Of a stretch of DNA of 64,000 bases, positions 46,080 to 57,777 are shown piece by piece. Both the position numbers and the translations under genes were made by a program. How positions within the stretch are numbered: position 1 is the stretch's first letter; the number at the start of each line of letters is the position of its first letter. Origin of the DNA: Metallyticus violacea. Its lineage: Eukaryota; Arthropoda; Insecta; Mantodea; Metallyticidae. A model generated the notes under the pieces. It did not search any database. It worked only from the letters and a program-made list of their open reading frames with translations, and was not told the origin of the DNA. The stretch covers positions 26,261,001-26,325,000 of the forward strand of contig CM060834.1 of NCBI GenBank assembly GCA_030762175.1, read 5' to 3'.

Positions 46080-46830
46080 AAAAAGTTTAATTGGCAGAGG
46101 AACAAATTGAGGGAGGGAAAGCAAACAGGAACAGAATCAGGTACAAACAAACGGATGCAACAGGTAGGGATGGGTACAGCAAATTGTGGGGTTCTTAAAG
46201 AGTTTGGTATCTATAGCGAAAGTTTAAATTTAAATTAAATATTGGTTAAGAATAAAGTGGGGGGATCGACTACTCTTCGAGCAGGGAACAAATAAGGAAA
46301 GGCTTAGAACAAACGGATTTGGCTATATTTTTTTAAGGGGACAGATTACACGCAATACTGAAAGATAGTTAACAGACATTTGCCGGATATAGATAGAATA
46401 CTGAGGCACAATGTGCAGAAAAGATATCGCTTAACCTTCAGGGTCAAATGGGGATGGTGTGGGGAAGGTGGATTACTTATATGTCTGTGGACAGAAGAAA
46501 GAAGTGATCTCACATAGCTCATATGAGGCGTTCGGAAAGGAAAGTAAATAATTAATGCTTTCAGGGAAAGAATTTTCCCGCTGTGGGGAAAAAGCGATAC
46601 CTGAAGACAAGGAGGGAAAAAGAGGTTTTAAGAAATGAGCATTTACCACCACAATTCTGATTCTAACAGAAGTTTGAACGTCTCCTGGAAGTGTTCGTGC
46701 GTGAGAGATACACAAATTGGGAATATTTCTAGCGAAGACCTAACAAAAAAGGCTAATAGATATAGTGAACAGAGGGGAATTGGGGATGGAGGGTAAGTAA
46801 GGGGTAAAGGCTCTACATATGTCTGTATAT
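46080..46830 (+). pseudogene. LINE C-terminal remnant, same family as 63510-63900
   Basis: At 46540-46760 the DNA matches the complement of 63640-63790: 'aagaaatgagcattta', 'ttgggaatatttctag', 'cgaagacc'. The translation includes KEFSRCGEKAIPEDK, a degenerate form of the zinc knuckle ERICPLCGESDTW. Both upstream and downstream parts are decayed. Confidence 0.65.
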
Positions 46831-47654
46831 GTAAATAAAACTATTCATAGTAAATTGGTGTGTATTTGTGTATGTTTATATGTATATATGTTTGTACTAT
46901 GATATGAAGGTAATCATAGCAAATGTTGCCGTTCTTGGTTATACATGTTTGGTTGTTAGACATTCGCAAGGCCCTTGCGACAGTTTTATCAATAGTTATT
47001 TGTGTACTTGTAAATCTGCCACAATAAAGTGACCCAATATTAATAGTAGAATAATAGGATAATATTTACAGCAGTTCGAACCGTAAACAACAGTAATATA
47101 TAAAACGTATGTAAAAATACAAACTAGTATCTTTATTATATTAATTAAACAAACAAAATTATATTTTAATAACGACGTAAAACTCAAAAGAACTGCCTGA
47201 AACGCTTCTTGCATAATGTGTGTAAAGCAAGAATAAAACAAATATCTTTAACTTAATGATATTTACCAGATTTATTTAATGAAGTTATTCATAAATTGTC
47301 ATTTTTCTTTCAGAAAGTATACATATGACCCCCATCTCTTGCAGCCCCTCAATGCATACGCAGGTCGTTTAGAGAGAGGGGATCTTTGGCACAATTCCTA
47401 ACAATCAACGGTCTATGACGTACTAACATATTAATCTCCCGCCGTGCAGGCAAACTTGATGACTGTCCCCTAATTGTGAAATGGCAGTCATACTTGTATA
47501 TGAATGGCGGTATGTGAATAGTAATCAATTATTTCGCTGGTTAAACAAAAACGTGAGTATGGAAATAGAGCGAGAGGTTTATTGCTACATCAGCGTAAGC
47601 TGCACTAAACACACACAAATAAATTATCTGTTTTAAACAGATATATCAATAGAA
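46831..47654. other. Intergenic, nothing recognised
   Basis: No feature supported. Confidence 0.4.
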
Positions 47655-47656
47655 TA

Positions 47657-48809
47657 CGAGGGCTCTTCAATAAAGAATGATCATACCTTTTTGCTGGCAT
47701 AACTTCTCGCGCTAAAATTTAACTTTAAAATATTTTGTTAGCTTAATGCGTGCTAATTTCGCGTTTCATTGTTGTTACTTCCGGTTCTCGTATGTGAGAT
47801 GTGTACAATATCAGACATGTTCAGTTTCACCTACTCGCGGCGATCTATACGCTGCTCTGAAATTCTACTTTCGTCTCAGTTGAGTCCTGTACGATATTAC
47901 AGGAGACCTAGGGAGAGTTTGTTGTGCCCTATAGCACAGCTCTAACATTCTCTAAGAAGGAAGACAACAATTCAAAGGAGGTTCCAGTTTGTGCTCTAAC
48001 GGAAGAAAATACCGATAGTGCCAATGTGAGAGAGGGTCTTGGAATAACTTTAAGAACATATTCAGAACTTCTGAAAATTTAACTCAGCACCACCTACACG
48101 TTGTTTAATGAAACATGACACGATGGGTTCCAATACTATTGGTACCCAAATAAAAGGAAGTTCGCATGTATGTTTCTTGAATGTTATACAGAGTTTTTTT
48201 TAAAGGTAATCACTGTTGATGAAATTTGATTACATCCTTTTGATGCTGAAAGGGAACAGTAAAGCTCAGTGTGGAAATCTCCAGCATGACAAACATAAAA
48301 AGAAACATAAGTGGAAGCTTTTGCTGGAAAAGATTTGATCATCTCATTTTTTGACATTCAAAGAATGGTTTACCAGCATGCTTAATTGTACACGCAACTG
48401 AAACTGAGCAATATTACAAAGATGTCCTGAAAACCCTGCAAGGCCACATTTCCGTGCAAGCTGGATGCCACATCATTACAATGCAAGGTATCGCAAACGC
48501 CATTGCGAAGTGTGTCCCTCACCCTCCCCTATAGTCCAGATTTAGCTCCGTGGCACTTTTTCCTCTTCCCCAAATTGAAGGAACATCTTCGAGGGAAACA
48601 TTTTCCATCATCAGAAGTAGAGGTGAAGGCTGCAGAAACAACTCTGAAGGACCTGTCAAAAAACGGTTTCTAGAATGACTTTGAAGACTAACAGAAATGC
48701 TGGGATTGCATCGAAGGGGTACCACTTTGAAAACAATCATCAAAAGTGTCAGGACGTGTAAAGATAGGCTGTAAAAATACCATGGTCGTTCTTTACTGAA
48801 CAGCCCTAG
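47657..48809 (+). mobile_element. Mariner element, 1153 bp, with TIRs and mutated active site
   Basis: The left end is CGAGGGCTCTTCAATAAAGA after TA (47655-47656). The right end is its diverged complement ending at 48809, followed by CA where TA is expected. Reading the plus strand: VITVDE (first Asp, about 48205, followed by a stop in place of Trp), LHPFDAER, then DVLKTLQGHISVQAG (about 48423). It ends with YSPDLAPWHFFLFPKLKEHL (about 48530) and VEVKAAETTLKDLSKNGF. The third catalytic Asp (usually PCDF or PSDF) is His here (48554-48556), and the HDNARPH stretch is garbled. It shares DNA-level similarity with the broken copy at 31913-32640. Confidence 0.88.
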
Positions 48810-48973
48810 CAGTTTAGTGCTGGAATTTAGTTACTAAGAGATATGAAAATAATTAAATGAGTCCATTACAGCAAATAATTATTCTTAGATAAAGGAGAAA
48901 AAAAGGAATGCAAAATTTTTCCTCAGGAAAACTAAGTATAGAAACAGTAAATGAACATAGTGCGCATGCGTGT

Positions 48974-48996
48974 TTTTTTTTCTCCCCCCCCCCCCA
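48974..48996. repeat. T/C homopolymer junction
   Basis: A run of T followed by a run of about 13 C. Confidence 0.8.
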
Positions 48997-49073
48997 ATTG
49001 CTGGATAAGTAGTTTATTCCCAAGCGGTTTTATAACACGCTTGCGCCACTATTTCATTTCGCCCAAGATTGAC

Positions 49074-49261
49074 TTGGTTTATTTAGGGAAGTTCTTTAAC
49101 ATCTCATGCTCACAGGCCTTTTCTTTCAAGCTTGAGATTCTTTTTCGTATCGAACCCTCTTCTTCTTTACGTCCGAAAAACATTATCAACTCTGGCTGGG
49201 ATTGAACCCGCGATCTTGGGTATACGAGGCAAGTGTAGTTACCAATAGGCATTAGGACCGA
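49074..49261 (-). repeat. S1 SINE, internally deleted
   Basis: The minus-strand copy has a tRNA-like head ('ggattgaacccgcgatcttgg' on the plus strand) and the 'ctttcaagcttgagattcttt' body block. The middle and the 'tttcacgccctgaat' block are missing. Confidence 0.83.
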
Positions 49262-49760
49262 CGCAAACTAATACACCAATGCTTTTTAAAGAGGGTAAGA
49301 TAATTGAAACACGAGTACTACTAAAACCAGGTGCCGCCTAGCCGCACGTTAACGCACAGTTTGAGGAGCTAGCAGTAAATGCTTCGAAAGTCTCGCATTG
49401 CAATTCCCATGTCTTCTCTGTACAGTCGGAAGGTACCAGCGTTCCTTATATTAGCATTTTGTTATTGTTATTATTTTAGTATCTTTCTAATTGTAACCTA
49501 GGCGTAAGTATCATCTGGAATGTAATTTGTAATTTAGAATTAAAGGGTAAGAGTTTGCAATACACGTTCCAGCGTGGGAAACAAGGTATCGGGATGGAGT
49601 ATTTAAGATATTTATTATTTATTATTTTCACTTATTTATTTGTCTATATTAGCATATCAGTGGATGTGATCCTATCAAGATGGAAGTGCAATTGAAGAAT
49701 GCGGTTAAATGTTGTTATAAATTTATAGCATTGTGAATACTTATACAATGAGCAAAGATT

Positions 49761-49765
49761 TCTTC

Positions 49766-49842
<77 letters not shown>
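49761..49842. repeat. Compound (CTT)n(ATT)n microsatellite
   Basis: About 45 bp of CTT repeats change abruptly to about 36 bp of ATT repeats. Confidence 0.95.
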
Positions 49843-49844
<2 letters not shown>

Positions 49845-50085
49845 CTCTTGAAGTCTTATGAGAAAAGTTTCGTAGAAATATTCCGAATTCTATGCAAGCT
49901 TTATATATATAGTACTGAAAAACATGACTGTTTCATCCTGAACAGAAAGGAAATTAAGCAGAGTTCCTTACAGATGAGACATTTCAAAATATACACGCTA
50001 AGAATGAAGTTATTGTAATTGTTCCAGCTGGTTGGCAAAGAAGTAAAATCAGAGAGTGAAATAATAGAAGCTGATTTGCAACAAT

Positions 50086-50352
50086 CGCCACGGGTAGCCG
50101 AAGAGTTAGGCGCGAACCCAGAGCGGGAGGTCTGGGGTTCGATTCCCTCCAGGACCGTCCTCCCCGAGGTTTTTTTTTCCAGATTTTCCCCAGTTCTCAT
50201 AAATGACAAATGTCGGGAAGGTACCCTAAACTTAGGCCTGGGATGCTTCCTTCCTTAAAAAAAAAATCCTTACCTAGTTTATTATTTCATCATCAGTGCC
50301 CCACGCCTGTGATGCCTAAGTACTTAAAACGAGTGTTAAACATTATACAAAA
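50086..50352 (+). repeat. S2 SINE, full length
   Basis: The head 'cgccacgggtagccgaagag' is followed by the B box 'ggttcgattcc' (50136-50146), the 'aggtaccctaaacttaggcct' block, and the end 'gttaaacattatac'. A clear TSD was not found. Confidence 0.9.
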
Positions 50353-50519
50353 ATGTGAAATGAGAGTAGGAAACCCTTTTTCGTATATGTCAGATGTGTG
50401 AGGTTGATTACTTCCAACATTTAATGTGACATTCAGGGGAGATATTCACAAATTAATGTTTTATGTTGTACAATTATAAATTAATTATTGTATGAATTTT
50501 AAATTAATATATTTATTTC

Positions 50520-50650
50520 TGAGCATGCTACCGTACTGGAAACGAAAAGAGTGTCGGAGACTATTGGCACATTTGGCGCTAGCATCCTACTCACCCTGAC
50601 CGTAAAACATACACTAACTCTTGCTTGGTCCGCCTTGTACAAAAGGTTTC
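50520..50650 (+). repeat. Unclassified dispersed repeat (third copy)
   Basis: It is related to 25110-25260 and the complement of 24455-24580 ('ggagactattggcaca', 'cataca(c)taactcttgc'). Confidence 0.4.
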
Positions 50651-51477
50651 ATAGTTAAGCAAATGAAGTGACAACTTGTTCATTCTTACCTATTGCGCAT
50701 TTAATGCATTAAAAAGCTTATATAATATGTTACTTTAGCACTTGTTTCCCAGGTAATGCAGAAAGTGAGTTCTAGTTTTCAGTATGTTAGTTTCAGGTCA
50801 CAAACTCTATATTGCAGATTAAATGTTTGTGTATATATTGATTTACGATTATTAACCATAGCAATTAGGTTTATATATCCAGTGTCACATCTGCCCATAG
50901 AGATATTTAATCGAAAATAACTGCAATGTAACTCCCACCAGCAGCAGTAATTACACGAGTAAGTTTAACAAATGTACAGGCAAATAATGAGTGAAACTGT
51001 GGGCTACTAGACGCCCTAACAGTTTAGTCTTCTAAGAGGAAAGAGTCTAAACATTTACATTATGCTGAGAATATAATGGGGCTTACGTATGGTACTCAAA
51101 AAAGCTGAAAATATTACGGCGCAGGTGGGCTGACATTTTAATCTCACTTTACCCTCTACACACATACACGGGCGTGCGTTGTTGAAAAACATAACAGATG
51201 AGAACAATAAGGATATGAAGTAGCTATAGGAAAATAATAATTACAAAAGGAAAGTTTCGCATTTGAAAATAAACTACTTAAAGCGTTGCAATTTCTACAC
51301 CAGTATCATTTATAGAGATGTAAAAACCATTATGATTTAAATAAACTAATCTAAATATCTGAGTTGACAAATATTCTACAATTTTACTATTTTATTTTAC
51401 AAATACAAGTAAAGAAATTGTGACAGCAGTCTGCAAAGCTCTTGGCCTCGACCAAGGAGGTGTGCAATTGATAACGT
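50651..51477. other. Intergenic, nothing recognised
   Basis: No feature supported. Confidence 0.4.
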
Positions 51478-51616
51478 AATAGGCTTCTTCTTCCAGGCTT
51501 GAGGTTCTTTACATGCCGTAAATTTACGACACGGGACCGACGGTAGGTGGAATTGGTCCTGGTTGTATAATGGTAAACATAGACACGAAGTCGCGGGTTC
51601 AAACCCAACCAGGAAG
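51478..51616. repeat. S1 SINE, composite with head and body in opposite orientation
   Basis: The part at 51479-51545 is body sequence in minus orientation ('aggcttgaggttctttac', 'gccgtaaatttacgacacgg'). The part at 51555-51616 is the tRNA-like head in plus orientation ('ggtcctggttgtataatgg', B box gggttcaaaccc at 51595-51606). Both parts face away from the expected junction, so this is a rearranged copy or two insertions. Confidence 0.8.
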
Positions 51617-52235
51617 AAAAGTATAGAGAAATGTACTTCACCTCCTTTTATTTAGTTGTTTTTGCATGCAAGTGGAACGAGTTTATTATATATTTTATAT
51701 GATAATTATAATATACATATATTCTTCGGTAATTTTACATTCAATATTTTAAATAGTTTTATTTACTGTAAGAAAAAGAAAGGTACACCTTTTGTTGTGG
51801 TTTATATTTAGTATCATGGTTAGAAAACGCAGAAATGTATAATGTACTAATGTACAACGATCATTTAACCATTAAGACACTTGTACCAAGTAAGTTAGGA
51901 CACGAACCTCGTAACATCATTATATGAGAGCTGCATAAGCTGTTATTCTGCCACCATTTACACATTAAGTACTAGAATAATAGATATACATTTATTTAGA
52001 AATTTGGAATTCAGTGTATTGACGATAAGATAGAAACACCTTCAAAATAGTGGGTAGGAAAACACCATAAGCGATTATGTATGCCTATTCGCCATAATTA
52101 CGGAAATGAACAAATAGATATACCCATTTATAAAAAAAGAGATCGTCAAAACTGTGTAAACTACAAGAGCATAAGTATACAGGGTACGAGTTATAAAATT
52201 TATGCATCTACATTTCACAGTGAAAGTTCTTCTTA
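51617..52235. other. Intergenic, nothing recognised
   Basis: No feature supported. The 5' part of the LINE at 52240 may extend here but no domain is readable. Confidence 0.4.
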
Positions 52236-52239
52236 AAGT

Positions 52240-53560
52240 AATTGTGAAAAATACTAAATTAGAAGCTCAAAATGGATTCAGGAAAAGCAGACCATGTTCA
52301 GATTATACATTTACTGAGGACCACAAGGAATATAATATAATATATCAACTTTCTTGGAATTTATAGCTTTTGAAAAGGTATTTGATAGAGTAAACAGGAA
52401 TAAACTGTGAAAATAATTAAAGAGAAAGGTGTACCTAAACATTTGATAACTGCAATAAGATTTAAATATAATGAAAAAAGAATAATAGAAGCTGGAATGA
52501 AAAATAAGGAGAATACAAAGGTAATGTAGACAGGTGTAAGACACGAATGCCCACTTTCGCCCTTCCTTTTTAATTTATATACTGACGATGTCATTTATAA
52601 TTAGTAGATAATGATTAATGTTTTGAAATAAAGAATCACATTTAAGACACATTACCTGTTGCAGTTGATCAGCCACCGTCACGGGTGGCCGAGGTCGTTA
52701 AGGCGCGGACTCGTGAGCGGGAGGTCAGGGGTTCGAATCCCACTAGGACCGTCCTCCTCGACTGGGGTTTTTCCCAGCTTTTCCTCGTCCTCATAACTGG
52801 CAAATGCTGGGTAGGTACCCTTAACTTAGTCCTGGAACGCTTCCTTCCTTAAAAATATCCTTTCCCAATATATCATTTCATCTCATGTATCATCACTGTC
52901 ACCGCCTGTGCTGCCTCAGTAGTAAAAACGGTCGTTAAACACTACTAAAAAAAAGTTGATCAGGCTCTTATATCTAACTCAGAGGATGGTTTACAAAATT
53001 CTTTTTTTAAATTAACTAACATTATAAAAATATCAATTTAATATATAAATAAAGAAAACAAAAAAGGTACTTAGTATATTGAGGAATTGATACTGTAAGA
53101 GCTAAAATATTTTTAGATGGAAAAATCTATTGAAAAGTTTCAATTATCTGGGATGTAATTATCTCCTATATAAAAAAGGACATTTCTAATAAACTTAGTA
53201 AATTTAACAATATAAGCAACACAATTAAAAGAGCATTAAAACACAAGAAAAGAAACAAATTTAAAGTTTTATAAAGTTATGGGGGTCCCTATATTGTTGT
53301 ATAATTATGAGTTTTGGTTTTTCACCAAAAGAGAAGACAATACAAGCTACTGAAATGAGACTTTTAGAAGTGTAGTTGGTTGTACTAAGACAGAGGGAAA
53401 CATTAGTTGGATATTTTTTAATTATGAATAAAATAGAACAATTTAAAAATAACTGAAGAGAACACGTTCAAAGAAAGAAGACCGCATACAAGATGATATT
53501 GGATTATCACCCGAAAGGTGAAAGGATGAATTAAACTTTTTGATTGAAAATTTCTGAGAT
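52240..53560 (+). pseudogene. LINE reverse transcriptase remnant split by an S2 SINE
   Basis: The plus-strand translation before the SINE (52255-52610) gives EAQNGFRKSRPCSDYTFT, FEKVFDRVNRNKL (around 52370-52405), REKGVPKHLITAIRFKYNEK and TGVRHECPLSPFLFNLYTDD. These are the fingers and palm of a non-LTR reverse transcriptase. The 52673-52953 SINE with its 10-bp TSD then interrupts. After it (52955-53560) follow LISNSEDGLQNSLFKLTNI, a frame with KFYKVMGVPILLYNYEFWFF and TEMRLL-like sequence, then KEDRIQDDIGLSPER. Many stops and frameshifts are present. It shares its C-terminal order with the minus-strand remnant at 12470-12960. Confidence 0.85.
52673..52953 (+). repeat. S2 SINE, reference full-length copy with 10-bp TSD
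   Basis: It is flanked by 'agttgatcag' at 52663-52672 and 52954-52963. The tRNA-like head has an A box (ggtggccgagg) and a B box (ggttcgaatcc, 52730-52740). The spacing includes a long variable-arm-like region, which fits a Leu- or Ser-type tRNA origin. The body contains 'ggtacccttaacttagtcct' and 'tatcatttcatctcatg'. The 3' end is 'gttaaacactactaaaaaaa'. It is 281 bp long and sits inside a dead LINE. Confidence 0.95.
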
Positions 53561-54480
53561 CGGAACAAGCCTAGGAGGTTTAACTTATAAGTGTCTATGA
53601 TCAATAAATAGAAATACAGTTGGTTTTTGTGAGATTGTGTTTTTTTTATCAACACTTGATTTAAAAATGTCTCATGTAAGTAATATTAATGATATGAAAG
53701 TACGTTTGTAAATGAAATGAACCTTATTTGGATACAAATAAGTAAGTTTTAGCATGTAAGTCTAAAAAATTAATTATTTTTGACACTACGTCAACAACGT
53801 AGAGCCAAACAACTAGCTCCTGTTTTTTTTAAATGAAAATAATTTATCTAAATTAACCATGAAGTTTGTACAAGAATCAAGGCAGGTTTAGAACCTTTTT
53901 GACATTAAAAAGGTTTCATTATCAGTCACAGCAACATTCCATTTGCAAAGACACCCGTAGTCTGTTGGTAAAATGACAGTGTAATTAATTGTAACAAAAA
54001 GAACTACATAATGCGATGAAAACATTATATGTATGGTCTACAGCAAATAAAGTGTACCTAATTCTCTTTAAAAAAAAATAACATAGTCGGATTCACACAT
54101 TATTAGACCCAAATTCAGAATGAAAAATAATAGTAATTTTTTAGGCTAGTCAAAAAACAAATTCCTTGGACTGCAAAATAACAGCTAATTAAGTGGAAAA
54201 TTAAAACTGAACTTTTTTAAAAAAAGTTTTATTTATTTTCTTTGAATGCACAGTGAAGCGTCACACTCAAAATACTGTGTTTAGCCACTGTCTGTTCGTA
54301 AATAGTTATACCTTTTTATTTCCGCACTCTGCTTAAGCCATGAAGTTCGAAAACGAAATATGCAGAGAGGTTATTCGATGACGGGTCGGTAGAGCGCGGA
54401 AAAGTCAGTCGTCAAGATCATATGATTCATGTTCAGCTAGGGGGAATGTAATGAAGAATGAGAATTAATGTACGATGCAT
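53561..54480. other. Intergenic, nothing recognised
   Basis: No feature supported. Confidence 0.4.
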
Positions 54481-54640
54481 TAAAAAAAAAAAAAAAAAAA
54501 AAAAAGACGCTTCTTGCAGAGAAATGGTAAGGTGATTCGCAAAAAATTAATATCCAGGAAATCGGAAATCGTGTTTCAGGTACAGAAACGATTTGCAAAC
54601 TATTAAAAAGTTGCGAAAGACAGGATCTGTCAAAGGAGGG
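54481..54640 (+). pseudogene. Possible transposase helix-turn-helix relic after a poly-A tract
   Basis: A run of about 24 A (54482-54505) is followed by a frame-shifted reading close to VIRKKLNIQEIGNRVSGTET and ICKLLKKLRKTGSVKGG. This resembles the N-terminal helix-turn-helix and 'TGSV' linker of mariner/Tc1 transposases. No catalytic part is seen, so the call is weak. Confidence 0.3.
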
Positions 54641-54929
54641 AGGGAAAAAAAACCGAACCCCCGTGTTTTTAAAGGATAAAAGTTAGATTAAATACAAGAA
54701 TGATAACAGCAATGAAATGCCACTGAGGAGCATCATTTTTAACTTCTCTTATAACACAAGATAGTGCTTATTGTCAGTTTTAAATGCAGTATAATTTTAT
54801 GCTTTCAGTAAAAATATAAATACTAAGAGAAAAAAAAATAACTTCACGCACTATATCTGCCCTTTTTCGGTAGCGGCGAGTGAACGTAAGCTGCACATTC
54901 AGGCGGTTCATAACTCAAATAACCTCACT

Positions 54930-55490
54930 GTCTTAGAAGGAGAGAGAAAAAATCTGGAAAATTAACTAGAAAGGAGATAAGAAAAGAATATAAAAGAAAG
55001 AAAAATAAAGACGGAAAAAGTACATAAAATTAAATAAAACAACAATTGAAGAACTTCAAGAAACAAAGAAAAGAGAAAAACAAAAAATCAAAAGGTAAAA
55101 TGGGGGGGGGGGGAGAAACATGTTGAGGAAATATGAAAGAAAGATGAAGAGAAGAGAAATGGATAAATTCGTTTGGTAACGCAGAAGGAAGATAGAATGT
55201 AAGTAATTACTTTAAACAACTGAAATGGTGATAATAAGGGGTAAGCTAAAAGAGAAATGGAAATGCAAAAGAAATATGAAAAGAAAATAGCTACAGAATA
55301 CTAATCGAAAGAAGCCAGAAAGAAAAAAAAACTGTAATTAAAACACGAGATTAAGAAGGACAGCGAGAAAACGGAGTGTATGTGAGAAGGATAAAGGACC
55401 AGACCTGATGGTCGGGAAAAAAAAGAAAGGAAAGAATCCCACTCGGTGAGAGAAACATAAACAAAAGAAAGAGAGCGCGGGTTGCCAAGG
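54930..55490. repeat. Purine-rich (A/G) strand-asymmetric tract
   Basis: Most bases over about 560 bp on the plus strand are A or G, including a G run at about 55104-55115 and many GAAA/AGAA motifs. No coding signal. Confidence 0.7.
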
Positions 55491-56411
55491 GATCTAAAAT
55501 AATACAGCCACTAACTCGACGCAACATTATAGGCCAATGCTTCGCTCACAGTGCTGGCAACAGCTGCTGGTGCTGTTTGCGAGCACAGACGGTTTCGCAT
55601 GTACGTTGACATATATGCACAAAAAAGGCAGTTAATCCGGAATAAATAATTTACCGACTGCATCAAAATTACTTTCAGCGTTTTTAGTTGGTTTCTGAAG
55701 GCTCAAGCGTAAACTTGGCAGCAATCTCGAACGTGAACTCCGAGGTGTGTATATTTATACTCACCACTTTTGTATTCCCGTTTCTTATTCGACCTAACAA
55801 GTACTTCAAACAATGCAAACTCCTGTTTCATACCACGCACACCCCAGTATACGTGGTTTTTGTTCCCTCATAGACCTACCCTCCACTGTGAGCCATTTTA
55901 CACCACAACCCTTGTTTTCTTTAACAAATGTCGAGTATACGAAGTATCTACAATGTGGCTAGGGCATTAGGGTGTTACAATAAGGACAGAAATTTGATGC
56001 TGGATACTGCTGAATGAGATATTATCGGTTTTTTCTCCACATATCCATCTTCTGTTCCCACTTTGGGTGACTCTGGTCTTTGAACCGGGGATTAATTATA
56101 CATTTCGTCTGGTTTCTGAAGCATTATGGGTTCAGTAGAAATGTAAGACCCTGTGTACTCAATCCCGATGTTTTCCTCACCTCATTCCTTACTTCAACGG
56201 GGGCAGAGATACAAACGGCCAGCCGATGAGCAAGTCATGCCTCCATTTAAAGGAAAAAGTTTCTATAGAAGACGAGTAATACTTTGAGCTCGTACGTTGA
56301 CATCGACAAAAATAGTGCTGCTATTAAGCGCCTTCCATAAGTATAACAATCATAAATGTGGTAGGAGCTTATATTAAAGGAAGAAACAATATGCTGGTTC
56401 TATAATAAATG
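55491..56411. other. Intergenic, nothing recognised
   Basis: The ORFs at 55688-55970 overlap in two frames without recognised motifs. Confidence 0.4.
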
Positions 56412-56488
<77 letters not shown>

Positions 56489-56497
56489 TGTGTGTGT
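56411..56497. repeat. Compound (AT)n(GT)n microsatellite
   Basis: About 38 bp of AT repeats are followed by about 48 bp of GT repeats with one C interruption. Confidence 0.95.
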
Positions 56498-56678
56498 TGA
56501 CTCTACCCTGACGTTTAGTCCTTACTGCGGAATATATGCACTGACAGAAAGACATCAATTAATCATTCACCAGCACACGCACATCCTATATCCTTTTACC
56601 ATAAATTATCAAAGTTGAAAGAAACTTCTAGATTAGGCAGACAAAGCTAAACTAATTTTTCCTTACTGATCGGAGAGT

Positions 56679-56683
56679 TAGTA

Positions 56684-56741
<58 letters not shown>

Positions 56742-56801
56742 CAGTAAAAGTAGTAGTTGTGGTAGTAGTACTCGTTATGTTAGTCGTACTAGTAGTAGTA
56801 A

Positions 56802-56860
<59 letters not shown>

Positions 56861-56921
56861 AAATTAGTAGTAGCAGTAAAAGTAGTAGTTGTGGTAGTAG
56901 TACTCGTTATGTTAGTCGTAC

Positions 56922-56975
<54 letters not shown>

Positions 56976-57098
56976 CAGTAAAAGTAGTAGTTGTGGTAGT
57001 AGTACTCGTTATGTTAGTCGTACTAGTAGTAGTAGTAGTAGTAGTAGTAGCAGTAAAAGTAGTAGTTGTGGTAGTAGTACTCGTTATGTTAGTCGTAC

Positions 57099-57155
<57 letters not shown>

Positions 57156-57398
57156 CAGTAAAAGTAGTAGTTGTGGTAGTAGTACTCGTAATGCTAGTAG
57201 TAGTAGTAGTAGTAGTAGTAGCATTAGCAGTAGTAGTAGTAGTCGCAGTAGCAGTAGTAGTAGTAGTCGCAGTAGCAGTAGTAGTAGCATTAGCAGTGGT
57301 GGTGGTGGTGGTGGTGGTGGGGGTGGGGGCGGCGGCGGTGGCGGTGGCGGTAGCGGTAGCAATAGCAGTAGCAATAGCAGTAGCAGTAGCAGTAGTAG
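56679..57398. repeat. (GTA)n array with five higher-order units
   Basis: About 720 bp of GTA/AGT triplets. A non-GTA core of about 48 bp (starting gcagtaaaagtagtagttgt and containing actcgttatgttagtcgtac) recurs at 56741, 56873, 56975, 57050 and 57155, each followed by a variable number of GTA triplets. The array ends in AGC-, GTG- and GGC/GGT-rich variants (57218-57398). ORFs (poly-Val, poly-Leu) are repeat translation. Confidence 0.95.
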
Positions 57399-57444
57399 GT
57401 GTATATTATTATAAAATTCTATATACCTATTACAAGTAGTATGT

Positions 57445-57750
57445 TGTATGCATGGGTTCTCGACCATATACGCTTAAGTATGATACAAAATTAGAACGTG
57501 GAAAAATAATAAAAATATGAAGCATTAATAATCAATTTTAAAATAACATAATCTTTTAAAATTCGAAGAACGCGCTGACAAATATATGAGTGGAAACGTG
57601 TTACTTATTATTTACAATTACTCTACTTATTGTGTTCTAATCATAAAATAAAATTTTCCTGCTTCGCGCACTTTGATTCGGAAATTGCCCATTTGCAACC
57701 AATTAGTATGATCTGCAAACAGGTCCCCAGCATGGCAATCGACCTCTAAT
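57445..57750. repeat. Unclassified dispersed repeat (copy 2; partner at 22345-22642)
   Basis: Shared blocks with copy 1 are listed there. Here there is no AAT expansion, but the GTA array lies immediately to the left. The minus-strand reading (VDCHAGDLFADHTNWLQMGN) is open over about 60 codons. Confidence 0.7.
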
Positions 57751-57777
57751 TGCCTTAACTTTTTTCTGGAAACAGCG

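Noticed and set aside
56741..57200. CRISPR-like pattern of five evenly repeated units
   Set aside because: The spacers are only GTA triplets, the unit is itself repeat-derived, and the setting is eukaryotic.
56759..57467. 226-codon poly-Val ORF and minus-strand 127-codon poly-Leu ORF
   Set aside because: Translation of the GTA array and its GTG/GGC end.
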